Notes under the pieces: model-generated
The model's input: the letters and a program-made list of their open reading frames with translations, nothing else
Databases searched by the model: none
What the model was told of the DNA's origin: nothing
In this document: piece by piece, positions 26,353 to 35,537 of the stretch
Position numbering within the stretch: the stretch's first letter is position 1
Layout: each line of letters begins with the position of its first letter
Source of the DNA: Paraburkholderia piptadeniae
Lineage (GTDB): Bacteria; Pseudomonadota; Gammaproteobacteria; Burkholderiales; Burkholderiaceae
Direction: 5' to 3'
NCBI RefSeq assembly: GCF_900007165.1
Contig: NZ_CYGY02000060.1
Span: 1 to 60,196 of the forward strand
DNA: 60,196 nucleotides
Translations under genes and position numbers: made by a program

Positions 26353-26375
26353 CCTCAGGCGCGGCGAGGCGCAAG

Positions 26376-27752
26376 TCACTGCGCGATCGCAACGCTATCC
26401 GCGGTCGGCAATTCGACGACCACACGCAGCCCACAGCCTCCCGCGCCAGCTTCCGCACTGATCCGTCCGCCGTGCAGTTCGACAATGCTGCGGCAAATCG
26501 CAAGGCCTAGTCCACTGCCTTTGTCCTCGGCTCCCGAGCGCTTGAGCCGCACGAAACGCTCGAATATATGTTCCCGCTGCTCGGCGGGGACGCCTGGCCC
26601 TTCATCTTCGACACTCACTTGCCAGAGCCCGTCGACCAATACTGAACGCAGCGTGATCCGGCCATCAGGGGGCGAGGCGGCAAGCGCATTCGTCAACAGG
26701 TTGAGCAGCACCTGGCGAAGCCATTTCTGCTCGAATGCAACGCAACCCTCGCCGTGATGTGTGTGGAAAAACCGGCGCCCCTGGAACTCCGCCAAAACGC
26801 GTGCGTCCTGAACGAAGCTATGGAGGAAGCCCTCGGTACTCTGAACCTTCAGGTCAAGGGTGATCGCGCGCGCTTCCGCTCGTGACAGAAACAGCAGTTC
26901 CTCGATGATCCGATTCAATTGCTCGAGCTCCTTAATCTGAACCTGCACAGCCTGTTCTTGCGGGGGAGCAAGATTGCCTTCAACAAGCAGTTTCTCCGCC
27001 TGCAGCCGGATCAGCGTAAGTGGCGTCTTCAATTCGTGAGATACCTCCGCGGAGAACCGGCGTATCTGGTCGAATGAAGATTCGAGGCGATCGAACATCT
27101 GGTTCAACAGGCGTGCAAGATCCGAAATCTCGTCTTGTGCGGCAGAGACGGGAATACGCTCGCTCAGGTTGTCCGAGCTGATCCGGTTGGCGGTCTCCTC
27201 GATGAGGCGAACGGGACGCAATGCCATTCTGCTTAACCCGTAGCCGATTACGCTGCTGACCACAATCATCACGGCCAGCAGCCCATAGAATGTCTGCTCG
27301 TAACCTACCATGACGTCGCGTACGTGACGCTTGGACGTCGCGATCACGACATTAAGTGGTCCGAGCGTAAAAGCGCCTGCGCGTAGTTCACCGAGTCCGC
27401 TGACGTTTGCATTGAAAGCTTTTCTGCCTGACTTCGTGAAAATTGTGCGTCCATGCAGATTGTGCGAAGCGAACAGCACCTGTCCGTCAGCTTGATGAAT
27501 CTCGATGTAAAAGAGATTGAGATCGTCTGCCATGGTCTCGCGCATCCGCTGCTGGATTGCGGGCTGGCCCAAAGGCTCTCCCGCCGGTCCAAGCCGGCTT
27601 TTGATCTGCTCAAACTCGGATTCGTTGAGCAGGTCAAGCGCCCGGATCGCATGCCGCTCCGTGAAATACCGTCCGACAAGGAACAGCGATGCGAAGGTCA
27701 CCGTCGACGCCAGAACGTACCAGACTGCCAGCCTGACACCGATCGACTTCAT
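26376..27752 (-). CDS. Heavy-metal-type sensor histidine kinase
   Basis: 458 residues. Membrane helices at about 8-28 and 154-173 enclose a periplasmic domain of about 125 residues. A HAMP linker follows (RPVRLIEETANRISSDNLSERI), then the dimerisation helix with phosphoacceptor His239 in SAEVSHELKTPLTLIR, and an ATPase domain with DEGPGVP and GSGLGLAI. The overall layout fits the CusS/heavy-metal sensor group. It overlaps the response-regulator gene by four bases, so the pair is translationally coupled. It converges with the outer-membrane protein gene. The signal is unknown; a metal is inferred from family only. Confidence 0.92.
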   Translation of the reverse strand: MKSIGVRLAVWYVLASTVTFASLFLVGRYFTERHAIRALDLLNESEFEQIKSRLGPAGEPLGQPAIQQRMRETMADDLNLFYIEIHQADGQVLFASHNLHGRTIFTKSGRKAFNANVSGLGELRAGAFTLGPLNVVIATSKRHVRDVMVGYEQTFYGLLAVMIVVSSVIGYGLSRMALRPVRLIEETANRISSDNLSERIPVSAAQDEISDLARLLNQMFDRLESSFDQIRRFSAEVSHELKTPLTLIRLQAEKLLVEGNLAPPQEQAVQVQIKELEQLNRIIEELLFLSRAEARAITLDLKVQSTEGFLHSFVQDARVLAEFQGRRFFHTHHGEGCVAFEQKWLRQVLLNLLTNALAASPPDGRITLRSVLVDGLWQVSVEDEGPGVPAEQREHIFERFVRLKRSGAEDKGSGLGLAICRSIVELHGGRISAEAGAGGCGLRVVVELPTADSVAIAQ

Positions 27753-28414
27753 AAGAGCTGGTATCCAACGCCGCGCACCGTCTTGAAAACCTGCTTGCCC
27801 AGCGGCCCTTCCAACTTGGCTCGAAGACGGCTCATATAGACATCAAGCAGGTTAGTATCGACATCGTAGTGCGACTCCCAGATTTTCTCCGAGATAAGTG
27901 TGCGGGTAAGGATGCGACCAGGGTTCTGCATGAATATCTCAAGCAAGGCGAACTCGCGGCTCGTCACATCGATCGGCTTGCTGTTCAGGTGCACCGTGCG
28001 ACTCAGGAGATCAAGCTTGATGCCTTGATGCTGCAGCACCGTTTCCTTTACTGACGATTGCCGTCGCAACAGCGAGCGCATGCGCGCGAGCAGTTCCTCG
28101 ACGCTAAACGGTTTGGAAAGGTAATCGTCCGCGCCGACGTCGAGCCCTGTGACACGATCCTGTACTGCGTCGCGCGCACTGAGAATAAGGACCGGCTCGT
28201 TAAACCCGCCGCTGCGCCACTCGCGCAGCAAGTCCAGACCGTCTCCGTCTGGAAGCCCCAGGTCGAGCACGATCACGTCATAGCCCGTCTCGCATAATGC
28301 TTCACGCGCCTCGGCGCAGGTTCCTACCCAGGTGACGGTATAAGCACGCTCCGTAAGAGCCTGCTTTAGGAACAGCCCGAGCCTGCGTTGGTCTTCGACT
28401 ATCAGGATCTTCAT
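27749..28414 (-). CDS. OmpR-family response regulator (partner of kinase at 26376)
   Basis: 221 residues. Receiver domain with acidic pocket (ED at 7-8), phosphoacceptor Asp51 in VIVLDLGLPDGDG, and Lys in SKPFS. A winged-helix DNA-binding domain follows, ending FKTVRGVGYQL. It is first in the kinase operon and divergent from the PepSY gene, with TTAA half-sites between them that it, or a relative, may bind. Confidence 0.93.
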   Translation of the reverse strand: MKILIVEDQRRLGLFLKQALTERAYTVTWVGTCAEAREALCETGYDVIVLDLGLPDGDGLDLLREWRSGGFNEPVLILSARDAVQDRVTGLDVGADDYLSKPFSVEELLARMRSLLRRQSSVKETVLQHQGIKLDLLSRTVHLNSKPIDVTSREFALLEIFMQNPGRILTRTLISEKIWESHYDVDTNLLDVYMSRLRAKLEGPLGKQVFKTVRGVGYQLL

Positions 28415-28537
28415 ATTGACAATTCCGTCTCACCCACGCCGAGAGCGTATTTTTTTCGAGCCTATAACACAGCTATATGGATGGCAATTGGGTTGTTTAC
28501 GCATACGAATCGGCGTCGGTTAGTTACCTGAATTCGC

Positions 28538-28565
28538 GTTAAGAAAGCATTCAGGTTCGCTTAAG
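28538..28565. promoter_or_regulatory. TTAA half-sites in the kinase/PepSY divergent promoter
   Basis: GTTAAG (28538-28543) and CTTAAG (28560-28565) are 22 bases apart, two 11-base periods, with a degenerate ATTCAG in the middle position. This fits a three-half-site OmpR-family operator of the PmrA/QseB type, 64-90 bases before the PepSY gene. Confidence 0.4.
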
Positions 28566-28628
28566 ATCAGGCACTCATCGTATGCAGAGCGACGACTTTG
28601 CACGTACCCCACGCTCCGGGATCTTTCC

Positions 28629-29792
28629 ATGGCCACCATTGTCCGTAGATGTCTTTTGCCTTTGCATCGATGGGCAGGCTTTACGGTGGGTATTGTGGTG
28701 ATTTTCATGGCCACAACGGGCGCGGGAATGTTATTTCGCGCGCAGCTTGATCCGGCGATCAATGGCGACCTGCTGATCGTGACAGCCTGTGCTGCGCGCC
28801 TTCCGCTCGACGAGCTGGCACATAGCGCTCGTCTTGTCCATCCCGGAGGGCAGCTCGACTCGATTCATCTATTCGCCCGCCCCGATGCGCCGGCCCAACT
28901 GCGTTTCAGCGACAGGAATGGCAAGGACATCGTCTATGTGAATCCCTGCACGGGACAGATACTCGGGCAACGGGGCCGCTATGAGGGCGTTTTTGACCGC
29001 CTCGAGCAACTTCATCGCTTCAAATTCATGAAGGGAGGCAGTCTTGTCACAGGAACCAGTTCGCTTCTGTTTGTGCTCATACTCGCCGGTGGCGGCCTCG
29101 TGATCTGGTGGCCACGTACCCTTCGCGGGCTGTCTCGCCACGTCCGACTTATATCGGGTCTTACCGGCCTGGCACGCCTGGTTAATCTGCACAGAACTCT
29201 GGGATTCTATTCCGTGCTGGTCCTTCTTACGAGCGCACTCACCGGCTTGCCGCTGGCATTCGACTGGTATCGAAACGGCGTCTATACGGTTACCAATTCG
29301 CCGCTGCGCCAACCCGTTCCGGAATCCGCGATCGCCGCGGGTTCCCAGTCCCTGTCCATGGAGGCGGCGTGGCAGCGCGCGCAGTCAATGACGCCGAATC
29401 CCGTTGAAGCCTTGCTGCATTATGCCCATAAGCCAGGCGGTTCGATCGAAGTCGATCTGCTTGACCAGCATGCGCCCCATCCCAACGCGTTTTCCTATCT
29501 GTATCTCGATGCGAATACCGGCAGCGTGCTCAGCTATCGCGCCTACGCGACGAGCAGCCCCGCGGACAGGCTGCTCGCGTGGGCCGACGCTCTGCACAGA
29601 GGTGAGATCGGCGGTCTCATCGGCCAACTTCTTCTGCTCTCGGGCGCACTCGCCGTCCCCGTACTGGGCTATACCGGCTTCAGCACTTATTTTCGCCGCA
29701 GGCTGCGTCGAACTGCAGCCCAGTCGAGTGGCCCGAGCGCCGCTTTGCCTCACCAATCGGCGAGTCCAAGCGGGTCGAGACAGGTGCGTTGA
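28629..29792 (+). CDS. PepSY-associated inner-membrane protein (PiuB-like)
   Basis: 387 residues. It begins LPLHRWAGFTVGIVVIFMATTG, the characteristic first helix with HRW of PepSY_TM proteins. Further helices lie near residues 138-160, 190-210 and 330-350, with two periplasmic segments that contain PepSY-like folds. LHR motifs in helices are potential haem ligands. Such proteins often accompany TonB-dependent receptors and are proposed to reduce ferric siderophores in the periplasm. Its divergent pairing with a metal-type two-component system is consistent with metal-related work. No receptor is directly adjacent; the nearest is at 19.8-22 kb. Confidence 0.88.
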   Translation: MATIVRRCLLPLHRWAGFTVGIVVIFMATTGAGMLFRAQLDPAINGDLLIVTACAARLPLDELAHSARLVHPGGQLDSIHLFARPDAPAQLRFSDRNGKDIVYVNPCTGQILGQRGRYEGVFDRLEQLHRFKFMKGGSLVTGTSSLLFVLILAGGGLVIWWPRTLRGLSRHVRLISGLTGLARLVNLHRTLGFYSVLVLLTSALTGLPLAFDWYRNGVYTVTNSPLRQPVPESAIAAGSQSLSMEAAWQRAQSMTPNPVEALLHYAHKPGGSIEVDLLDQHAPHPNAFSYLYLDANTGSVLSYRAYATSSPADRLLAWADALHRGEIGGLIGQLLLLSGALAVPVLGYTGFSTYFRRRLRRTAAQSSGPSAALPHQSASPSGSRQVR

Positions 29793-29893
29793 GGGTCCGA
29801 TTCAGCTTTCTGGGATGGTGCTCTTTCGCGATCGACGCCTTAGCGTGATTCGTCGAAACGATACCTTAAAGCGTCTCGTGCAGTTCCCGCCGA

Positions 29894-31258
29894 TCAACGC
29901 GACGCTTCGGCGTACCTTATTAGCGCTATCCTGCAGCCGCGTTGCGCGTCCTCAAAGCGCACGACCATGCCGTGCATCCCCGCGACCGCGTTGACAAGGC
30001 TCAGCCCCAGCCCACTCCCAGGGGTATGGCGACTTGCCTCGCCTCGATAGAAGCGCCTGAGCACCGCTTCGCGTTCTTCAGGCGTGATGCCCGGGCCGTC
30101 ATCGATGACCCGAATCCCCATGCCTTCGATGTCGCGAAAAAGTTCGAGCTGTACGTGCCCGCCTGCTCGCGCGAACTTGATCGCGTTCTCGGTGAGATTG
30201 GCAACTGCCTCGAATAGCAGGTTCGCATCGCCTTGCATCTCGAAGGAGGCAGCTTCGTCACGATGCAGCGTGAACGAGAGCATGCGCTCTTCGGCGGCCG
30301 GCTCGTAGAACTCGAACACATCGGCGGCAACGAACGCGAGGTCAACCCCGGCGAAGTTTTCCCGGCGCGCGCCGCTTTCGATCTCTGAGATACGCAACAT
30401 CGCGTTGAACGTACGCTGGATGCCGATCGCTTCGGTGATCACGTCGTCGATCGTCGTGCGATACTCAGCTTCGGTCATGGTGCGCCGCTGCGCCCGTTCG
30501 AGGCTTGCAATCAGCCGCGTAAGGGGCGTGCGAAGATCATGCGCGATGGCATCACACACGCCCTTCACTTCGTGCATCAGGCGTTCGATCTCGTCGAGCA
30601 TGCCGTTAACCACGCGCACCAGCCGGTCGAGATCGTCGTTCCTCTTGTGCACCGGCAGGCGGCGACTGAGATCGCCCGCGACAATCGATCTGATCGACTC
30701 CGTCACCGCGTCGAGGCGCCGCATCGCGCCGACACCGATCAGCACCGCACCAAGCAGTCCTGCCGAAAGCGTGAGCACCCCGGCGCTCAACAGCGCGTGC
30801 AACAACTCCTCGTCGAAGTGATCGAGATCGCGAGTGTTCTGGCACTGCAGCGCAACGCGCGCCTCCGACAAGCGCGCAGCAATGCATCGCGCGGGCGGGC
30901 GCCCGGGCATGACTTCGAGCCGCATTGCGAATGGCTTATCGAAGTAAGGGATGGGCGGCAAATTACCGGGATAGCCTCCGGCGATACGGTGTCCGGCCGG
31001 GTCGAAAAGCCCGAATGGGCGCTGACGTCGGGTATCGTACCGGCTCTGCTGATTAAAGCTCGCCACGAGCTCAGCTGCCTCTTCTCGTCCGACTCCGGCA
31101 TGCTCGCGCACGAGCCAGTCGTCGATTCGCTCCTTCTCGAATCCGGTAATCTCGACATAGAGATAGCTGAAAAGCACAAGCGCGGCGGCACCGAACAGCG
31201 CGAGGAACAGCGTCGCGAGACGAAAGCCGGTAGTGCGGTGAAGATCAGTCAGGCGCAC
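29894..31258 (-). CDS. Sensor histidine kinase with HAMP domain
   Basis: About 454 residues. GTG at 31258 is preferred, with CGGGG ten bases upstream; another GTG at 31279 has no ribosome-binding site. Two membrane helices (about 14-34 and 156-176) flank a periplasmic sensor domain. HAMP is followed by the phosphoacceptor histidine in AIAHDLRTPLTRL (about 240), an N-box (NLTENAIKFARAGG) and G-boxes (DDGPGITPEE, GSGLGLSLV). It overlaps the response-regulator gene upstream by 14 bases. The C-terminal domain is complete. Confidence 0.9.
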   Translation of the reverse strand: MRLTDLHRTTGFRLATLFLALFGAAALVLFSYLYVEITGFEKERIDDWLVREHAGVGREEAAELVASFNQQSRYDTRRQRPFGLFDPAGHRIAGGYPGNLPPIPYFDKPFAMRLEVMPGRPPARCIAARLSEARVALQCQNTRDLDHFDEELLHALLSAGVLTLSAGLLGAVLIGVGAMRRLDAVTESIRSIVAGDLSRRLPVHKRNDDLDRLVRVVNGMLDEIERLMHEVKGVCDAIAHDLRTPLTRLIASLERAQRRTMTEAEYRTTIDDVITEAIGIQRTFNAMLRISEIESGARRENFAGVDLAFVAADVFEFYEPAAEERMLSFTLHRDEAASFEMQGDANLLFEAVANLTENAIKFARAGGHVQLELFRDIEGMGIRVIDDGPGITPEEREAVLRRFYRGEASRHTPGSGLGLSLVNAVAGMHGMVVRFEDAQRGCRIALIRYAEASR

Positions 31259-31928
31259 GCAGCAAATACCCCGATCCACGAACGGTTTCGATCATCGGTG
31301 CATGACCGCATGCATCAAGCTTCTTTCTGAGCCGGCTGATATGCACGTCGATCACGTTGGTGCGCTCTTCGAGGCGATAGTCCCACACGGCCTCGAAAAG
31401 CATCGTCCGACTCACAACCTGTCCCTCGTGTTCCATCAGATACTCGAGCAGGCGATACTCGCGCGGCAGCAATGCAATCGGCCGTCCCGCGCAGGTAACT
31501 TCACGTTTGAGCAGATCGAGCCGAAGCGGCCCAACCTGATAGGTCTGCACGCCCGACGCACTGTCACGACGGCGCATCAGGGCGTCGAGCCTTGCGGTTA
31601 GCTCAATAAAGTCGAACGGCTTGGTCAGGTAGTCGTCACCGCCGGCACGCAGTCCGCGCACGCGCTCGTCCACTGCGGACAATGCGCTGAGAATCAGCAC
31701 AGGTGTTTGCACACCGGCGCTACGCAGCGCCGAGAGCATCCCCAATCCCTCCAGGCCGCCCGGCAGCATGCGGTCAAGGACAATCGCGTCGTAGTCGTTG
31801 CCCACCGCGTGAACGAGGCCGTCACGACCCGTCCGGGCGGTTTCGACCGCGCATCCGTGATCAGTGAGCGCCTCGACGATTTCAGCGAGCGTTTGCGCAT
31901 CGTCCTCCACCACTAGTACCTTTGACAT
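31245..31928 (-). CDS. OmpR-family response regulator (partner of kinase at 29894)
   Basis: 227 residues: receiver with ED/DD acidic pocket, phosphoacceptor Asp52 in AIVLDRMLPGG, TKPFD lysine, and winged-helix output domain ending METVRGSGYLLRAPD-like (IETVRGSGYLL). It precedes its kinase in the same operon. It is divergent from another response regulator 147 bases away, an arrangement that suggests cross-regulation of the RND operon beyond. Confidence 0.93.
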   Translation of the reverse strand: MSKVLVVEDDAQTLAEIVEALTDHGCAVETARTGRDGLVHAVGNDYDAIVLDRMLPGGLEGLGMLSALRSAGVQTPVLILSALSAVDERVRGLRAGGDDYLTKPFDFIELTARLDALMRRRDSASGVQTYQVGPLRLDLLKREVTCAGRPIALLPREYRLLEYLMEHEGQVVSRTMLFEAVWDYRLEERTNVIDVHISRLRKKLDACGHAPMIETVRGSGYLLRAPD

Positions 31929-32036
31929 GCCGTTTATCCGCGAAGTGAATGCGTCGTTCCTGGCCGTTTTGCGCTACGCTGGGCGTCACGCGAATGCAGT
32001 ATGCCGCCCTGCCCCCTTCAACGGTTTCGCGCGATC

Positions 32037-32052
32037 GTGAAAAAAATTTAAT
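32037..32052 (+). promoter_or_regulatory. Shared 16-bp motif, site 1
   Basis: GTGAAAAAAATTTAAT, 24 bases before the orphan response-regulator start. The same motif with two changes (GTGAACGAAATTTAAT) occurs before the RND operon at 32783. It may be the operator through which the regulator controls itself and the pump. Confidence 0.4.
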
Positions 32053-32075
32053 CCAGAGGCTCCGTCAATTCTCGC

Positions 32076-32756
32076 ATGCGCATCCTGCTGATCGAAGACG
32101 ACTCGCGCACGAGCCAGTTCCTGTTGCGTGGTCTGACCGAAGCCGGCCATGTCGTCGACCGGGTTGACGACGGTGCGACGGGTCTTGCCTACGCGCGCGA
32201 GCCCATCTACGACGTGATCGTCTCTGATCGACGGTTACCCGCGCTCGACGGCCTCGCGCTCGTTCGCCAGCTGCGTGCAGAAGGCAACGCCACGCCCGTG
32301 CTGATGCTCTCCGCTGCGGGCGAATTGCGCGAGCGCGTGGAGGGCATCCGCGCCGGTTGCGATGACTATCTTGCCAAACCTTACGCATTTGCGGAACTGC
32401 TCGCCAGGGTGGAGGCGCTCGGCCGCCGCGCGGACCGGCAGCGCATGGACGCGCTTCTGCACTGCGTGGATTTGACGCTCGACCGGCGCTCTCGCACCGG
32501 CACCCGTGCAGGGCTCGACCTGCGGTTGCATCATCGGGAGTTCCTGCTGCTCGAATGCCTGATGCGTCATGAAGGACAGGTCGTCACGCGCAGCATGCTG
32601 CTCGAGGCGGCCTGGAACTACGACTTTGAGCCGCGCGGAAATATCGTCGACATGCATATTCATCGTTTGCGCAGAAAGGTGGATCGTGATTTCGCCGTGC
32701 CGCTGATTCACACGGTGATCGGCGGAGGCTACATGCTAAGCGCAGTCCCTCCCTGA
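32076..32756 (+). CDS. OmpR-family response regulator next to RND operon, no adjoining kinase
   Basis: 226 residues. Acidic pocket EDD at 7-9, phosphoacceptor Asp51 in VIVSDRRLPALDG, lysine in AKPYA, and a winged-helix domain ending HTVIGGGYMLSAV. No kinase gene accompanies it on this strand; the kinase at 29894, encoded divergently, is the obvious candidate partner. It lies 112 bases before the RND outer-membrane gene and is probably its activator. Both promoters carry the same 16-base motif. Confidence 0.92.
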   Translation: MRILLIEDDSRTSQFLLRGLTEAGHVVDRVDDGATGLAYAREPIYDVIVSDRRLPALDGLALVRQLRAEGNATPVLMLSAAGELRERVEGIRAGCDDYLAKPYAFAELLARVEALGRRADRQRMDALLHCVDLTLDRRSRTGTRAGLDLRLHHREFLLLECLMRHEGQVVTRSMLLEAAWNYDFEPRGNIVDMHIHRLRRKVDRDFAVPLIHTVIGGGYMLSAVPP

Positions 32757-32782
32757 GCAGTTTTCGGCTATCCACCGGATGT

Positions 32783-32798
32783 GTGAACGAAATTTAAT
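32783..32798 (+). promoter_or_regulatory. Shared 16-bp motif, site 2
   Basis: GTGAACGAAATTTAAT, about 70 bases before the RND outer-membrane gene. It matches the site at 32037 at 14 of 16 positions, an unlikely coincidence for two neighbouring promoters. Confidence 0.4.
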
Positions 32799-32868
32799 AC
32801 TCGCGCGAAAGGCCTGACAGGACCTGTTGAATAAGCTCGCTCCACCTGTGTTGCGAGAGGCTTCTTCC

Positions 32869-34329
32869 ATGTCCTGGCTGCCTGAATCGGCGCCGCCGTC
32901 GATTCGTCTCCTTCCCCTCATTACGTGTGTGCTGGCAACATTCGTCGCAGGCTGCTCGCTCGTGCCCGAGTATCAGCGGCCCGACGCTCCAATGCCGGCC
33001 GCGTTCTCGGGCGCGAGTTCCAGCGCGTCTCTCCACGCAACCCTACCCGTGCGCGCCGGCTGGTGGCACGCCTACCGCGACCCGGCGCTCGATGCGCTCG
33101 TCGACGACAGCCTCACGCACAACTATTCGCTTGCGGCGGCGGTCGCTGCCGTCGAAGAGGCGCGCGGCACTGCGGAAAAAGTAGGGGCGTCGCAGTATCC
33201 GTCGCTCGCGGCAGGCGCAACCGTTGACCGTAGCCATCAGGGCGGCCATCACGGGTCCAACAGCAAGAGCCAGAGCGTTTTTGCAGAGGCACGATATGAA
33301 GTGGACTTCTGGGGCTTGAACGCCGCGAATGCCAATGCATCCGCGCTGCTCGCGCGTGCGTCCGAATTCGATCGCGACACAGTTGCGCTGACCCTGACCG
33401 CATCGGTCGTGGATACGTACTTCAGCGTGCAGAGTCTGCACCGCAGGCTCGCGCTCGCCCACACGATCGCGGACGATGCTTCCCATGTCCTGCAGTTGCT
33501 GCTTGCCCAGCAGGCAGCCGGCGTCGCGACGGAACTCCAGGTGCAACAGCAGCGCAACGCGCTTGCGACTTTTCAGGCTGCAGTGCCGGCGCTCGAACAA
33601 CAACTCGAGATCGCGCAGCACGCGCTCGCCGTGCTGACCGGCCGCGCACCAGAGCAATTCGCGGTGCAACAGGTATCGCTTGCGAGCATTCCGATACCGC
33701 AGCCGCGTCCTGACCTGCCAGCGAGCTTGCTGCAAACGCGGCCTGACATTCGCGCGAAGGAGGCACAGGTGCAATCGGCCAACTATGTTGTCGGTGCAGC
33801 GCGCGCCGCGTTTTTGCCAGGCCTTGTACTGACCGCCGACGGAGGCCTCGCAAGCAAATCGCTTTCGCGATTGATGGCGAGTCCGTTCGCAAGCATCGCA
33901 GCCGCGTTGGCCGCACCAGTCTTCGACGGAGGCGCATTGCGGGGTCAGCTTCATGCGAGCCGGGGCACAGCGGCTAAAAGCATCGCCGATTATCAGCAAA
34001 CTGTAATTACCGCCTTGCAGGAGGTCGAAGATTCACTCACCGCTGCGCATCAGCAGGAGCTTGTCGAGGCGGCCGACCGCAGTGCCGCAGACGCCGCCGC
34101 GAAGGCCGCTACGCTCGCAGAAGCCCAATATCGGCTGGGCACGGTCGACTTCCTGACGGTGCTCGACGCGCAGCGCACGCGGTTTCAGTCAGAGGACACG
34201 CTCATGCAGGCGCGCCTCGCCCGCCTGCAGGCATCGGTGAGCGTGTTTCGAGCCTTCGGCGGCGGATTTGGTGTAACTGACGCAGCCACCGCAAGCCCCG
34301 ACTCTTCCACAAACCTGTCCCGCTCATGA
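32869..34329 (+). CDS. RND efflux outer-membrane lipoprotein, NodT/OprM type
   Basis: 486 residues from ATG 32869, supported by GAGAGG about ten bases upstream; a TTG at 32827 is less likely. The lipobox VAGC is followed by SLVPEYQRPDAPMPA, typical of OprM/NodT lipoproteins, and two repeated OEP domains with PDLPASLLQTRPDIRAKEAQ. It forms the TolC-like trimeric exit duct of a tripartite pump. The stop overlaps the start of the adaptor gene by four bases (ATGA). First gene of the first RND operon. Confidence 0.93.
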   Translation: MSWLPESAPPSIRLLPLITCVLATFVAGCSLVPEYQRPDAPMPAAFSGASSSASLHATLPVRAGWWHAYRDPALDALVDDSLTHNYSLAAAVAAVEEARGTAEKVGASQYPSLAAGATVDRSHQGGHHGSNSKSQSVFAEARYEVDFWGLNAANANASALLARASEFDRDTVALTLTASVVDTYFSVQSLHRRLALAHTIADDASHVLQLLLAQQAAGVATELQVQQQRNALATFQAAVPALEQQLEIAQHALAVLTGRAPEQFAVQQVSLASIPIPQPRPDLPASLLQTRPDIRAKEAQVQSANYVVGAARAAFLPGLVLTADGGLASKSLSRLMASPFASIAAALAAPVFDGGALRGQLHASRGTAAKSIADYQQTVITALQEVEDSLTAAHQQELVEAADRSAADAAAKAATLAEAQYRLGTVDFLTVLDAQRTRFQSEDTLMQARLARLQASVSVFRAFGGGFGVTDAATASPDSSTNLSRS

Positions 34330-35537
34330 GAATCGACCACCCTCCTCGCGAGAACGCGCCCCGCGGCGACCGTGGCGACGGCCACGGTGGCCTGTTGCTG
34401 ATCGGCGCCATGCTTGTCTTCGCCAGCCTCGCCGGATGGTGGCTGTGGCCAGAACATCCGCATCCGACGCCGGTTGCACCAGTGCCCGTCTACGCAGGGC
34501 ACCCGGTGCGGCAAGACTTCCCCGTCCGGGTGGCAGCAACAGGATCCGTGCAGGCAATCAACGCAGTCGATGTGAAAGTGCGCGTCGACGGACAGTTGCA
34601 GCGCATCGCGTTCACCGAAGGTCAAGATGTGCGGGCCGGACAATTGCTCGCGCAGTTCGACCAGGGGCCACTGAAGGCGCAGCTGCAACAGGCAGAAGCC
34701 GCTCAGCGGAAGGATCAGGCCAACCTCGATAACTCGCGCCTCGATCTTGACCGGTACACGAAGCTGGTAGGCATCGGCGCGGCAACCTCCCAGAGCGTCG
34801 ATAAGGCGAAAGCGCAGGTGGCGTCATACGCCGCGATGGTCGCCGCCGACACCGCGCTCGTGCAGAACGACAAGCTCCAGCTCGGTTTCACCACACTCTA
34901 TGCGCCCTTTGACGGGCGGGTGGGCGCGCGCGAGGCGGACATCGGTGCAATCGTGCGCGCAAGCGACACGACCGGCATCGCGACCGTCACGCAGATGGAG
35001 CCGATCACGGTAGTCTTCTCCGTGCCGCAGGATGTCTTGCCCGATCTGCTCGACAATCAGGGGAAAGGGCCGCTGCCCGTTCACATCACGACGCGCGCTG
35101 GCAGCGCCGCGCTTGCCGACGGCAAGCTTGTCTTCATCGACAGCACGGTGGACCCCGCCACTGGCCAGGTCAAGCTCAAGGCGTCGTTTGCCAACAAGGA
35201 TCGCAAACTCTGGCCCGGGGAACTCGTCAATGCACGCGTCCTCGTGCGCACGGACCGCGGCCGGATAGCGGTGCCGAGCCGGGCGATCGTCAACACGCAG
35301 GACGGCACGCAGCTCTACGTCGTCGCCGTAGATGGGCACGTGCAGTTGCGCCCGGTAACGACGGGCGCGAGCGTGGAAGGCATGACCGAGGTGCGCTCGG
35401 GCGTCGCACCGGCGGATCTCGTCGTCTTTGACGGGCAGAGCCGCCTCCATCCCGGCGTGCGCGTTGCGGCGAGCACGGTCGCGGCGACGGCCGAAGCGCC
35501 GAGCCATGCCGCAACCCGTGCGGGAGATGCGTCGTGA
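34326..35537 (+). CDS. RND efflux periplasmic adaptor, MdtA-like
   Basis: 403 residues. One membrane anchor at about 21-42 (LLLIGAMLVFASLAGWWLWP) follows a charged cytoplasmic start. Then come the barrel-sandwich (lipoyl-like) halves VKVRVDGQLQRIAFTEGQDVRAGQLLAQFD and TTLYAPFDGRVGAREADIG, a helical hairpin between them, and beta-barrel and membrane-proximal domains. It bridges the inner-membrane pump to the outer duct. Similar to MdtA/AcrA adaptors. Confidence 0.93.
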   Translation: MRIDHPPRENAPRGDRGDGHGGLLLIGAMLVFASLAGWWLWPEHPHPTPVAPVPVYAGHPVRQDFPVRVAATGSVQAINAVDVKVRVDGQLQRIAFTEGQDVRAGQLLAQFDQGPLKAQLQQAEAAQRKDQANLDNSRLDLDRYTKLVGIGAATSQSVDKAKAQVASYAAMVAADTALVQNDKLQLGFTTLYAPFDGRVGAREADIGAIVRASDTTGIATVTQMEPITVVFSVPQDVLPDLLDNQGKGPLPVHITTRAGSAALADGKLVFIDSTVDPATGQVKLKASFANKDRKLWPGELVNARVLVRTDRGRIAVPSRAIVNTQDGTQLYVVAVDGHVQLRPVTTGASVEGMTEVRSGVAPADLVVFDGQSRLHPGVRVAASTVAATAEAPSHAATRAGDAS

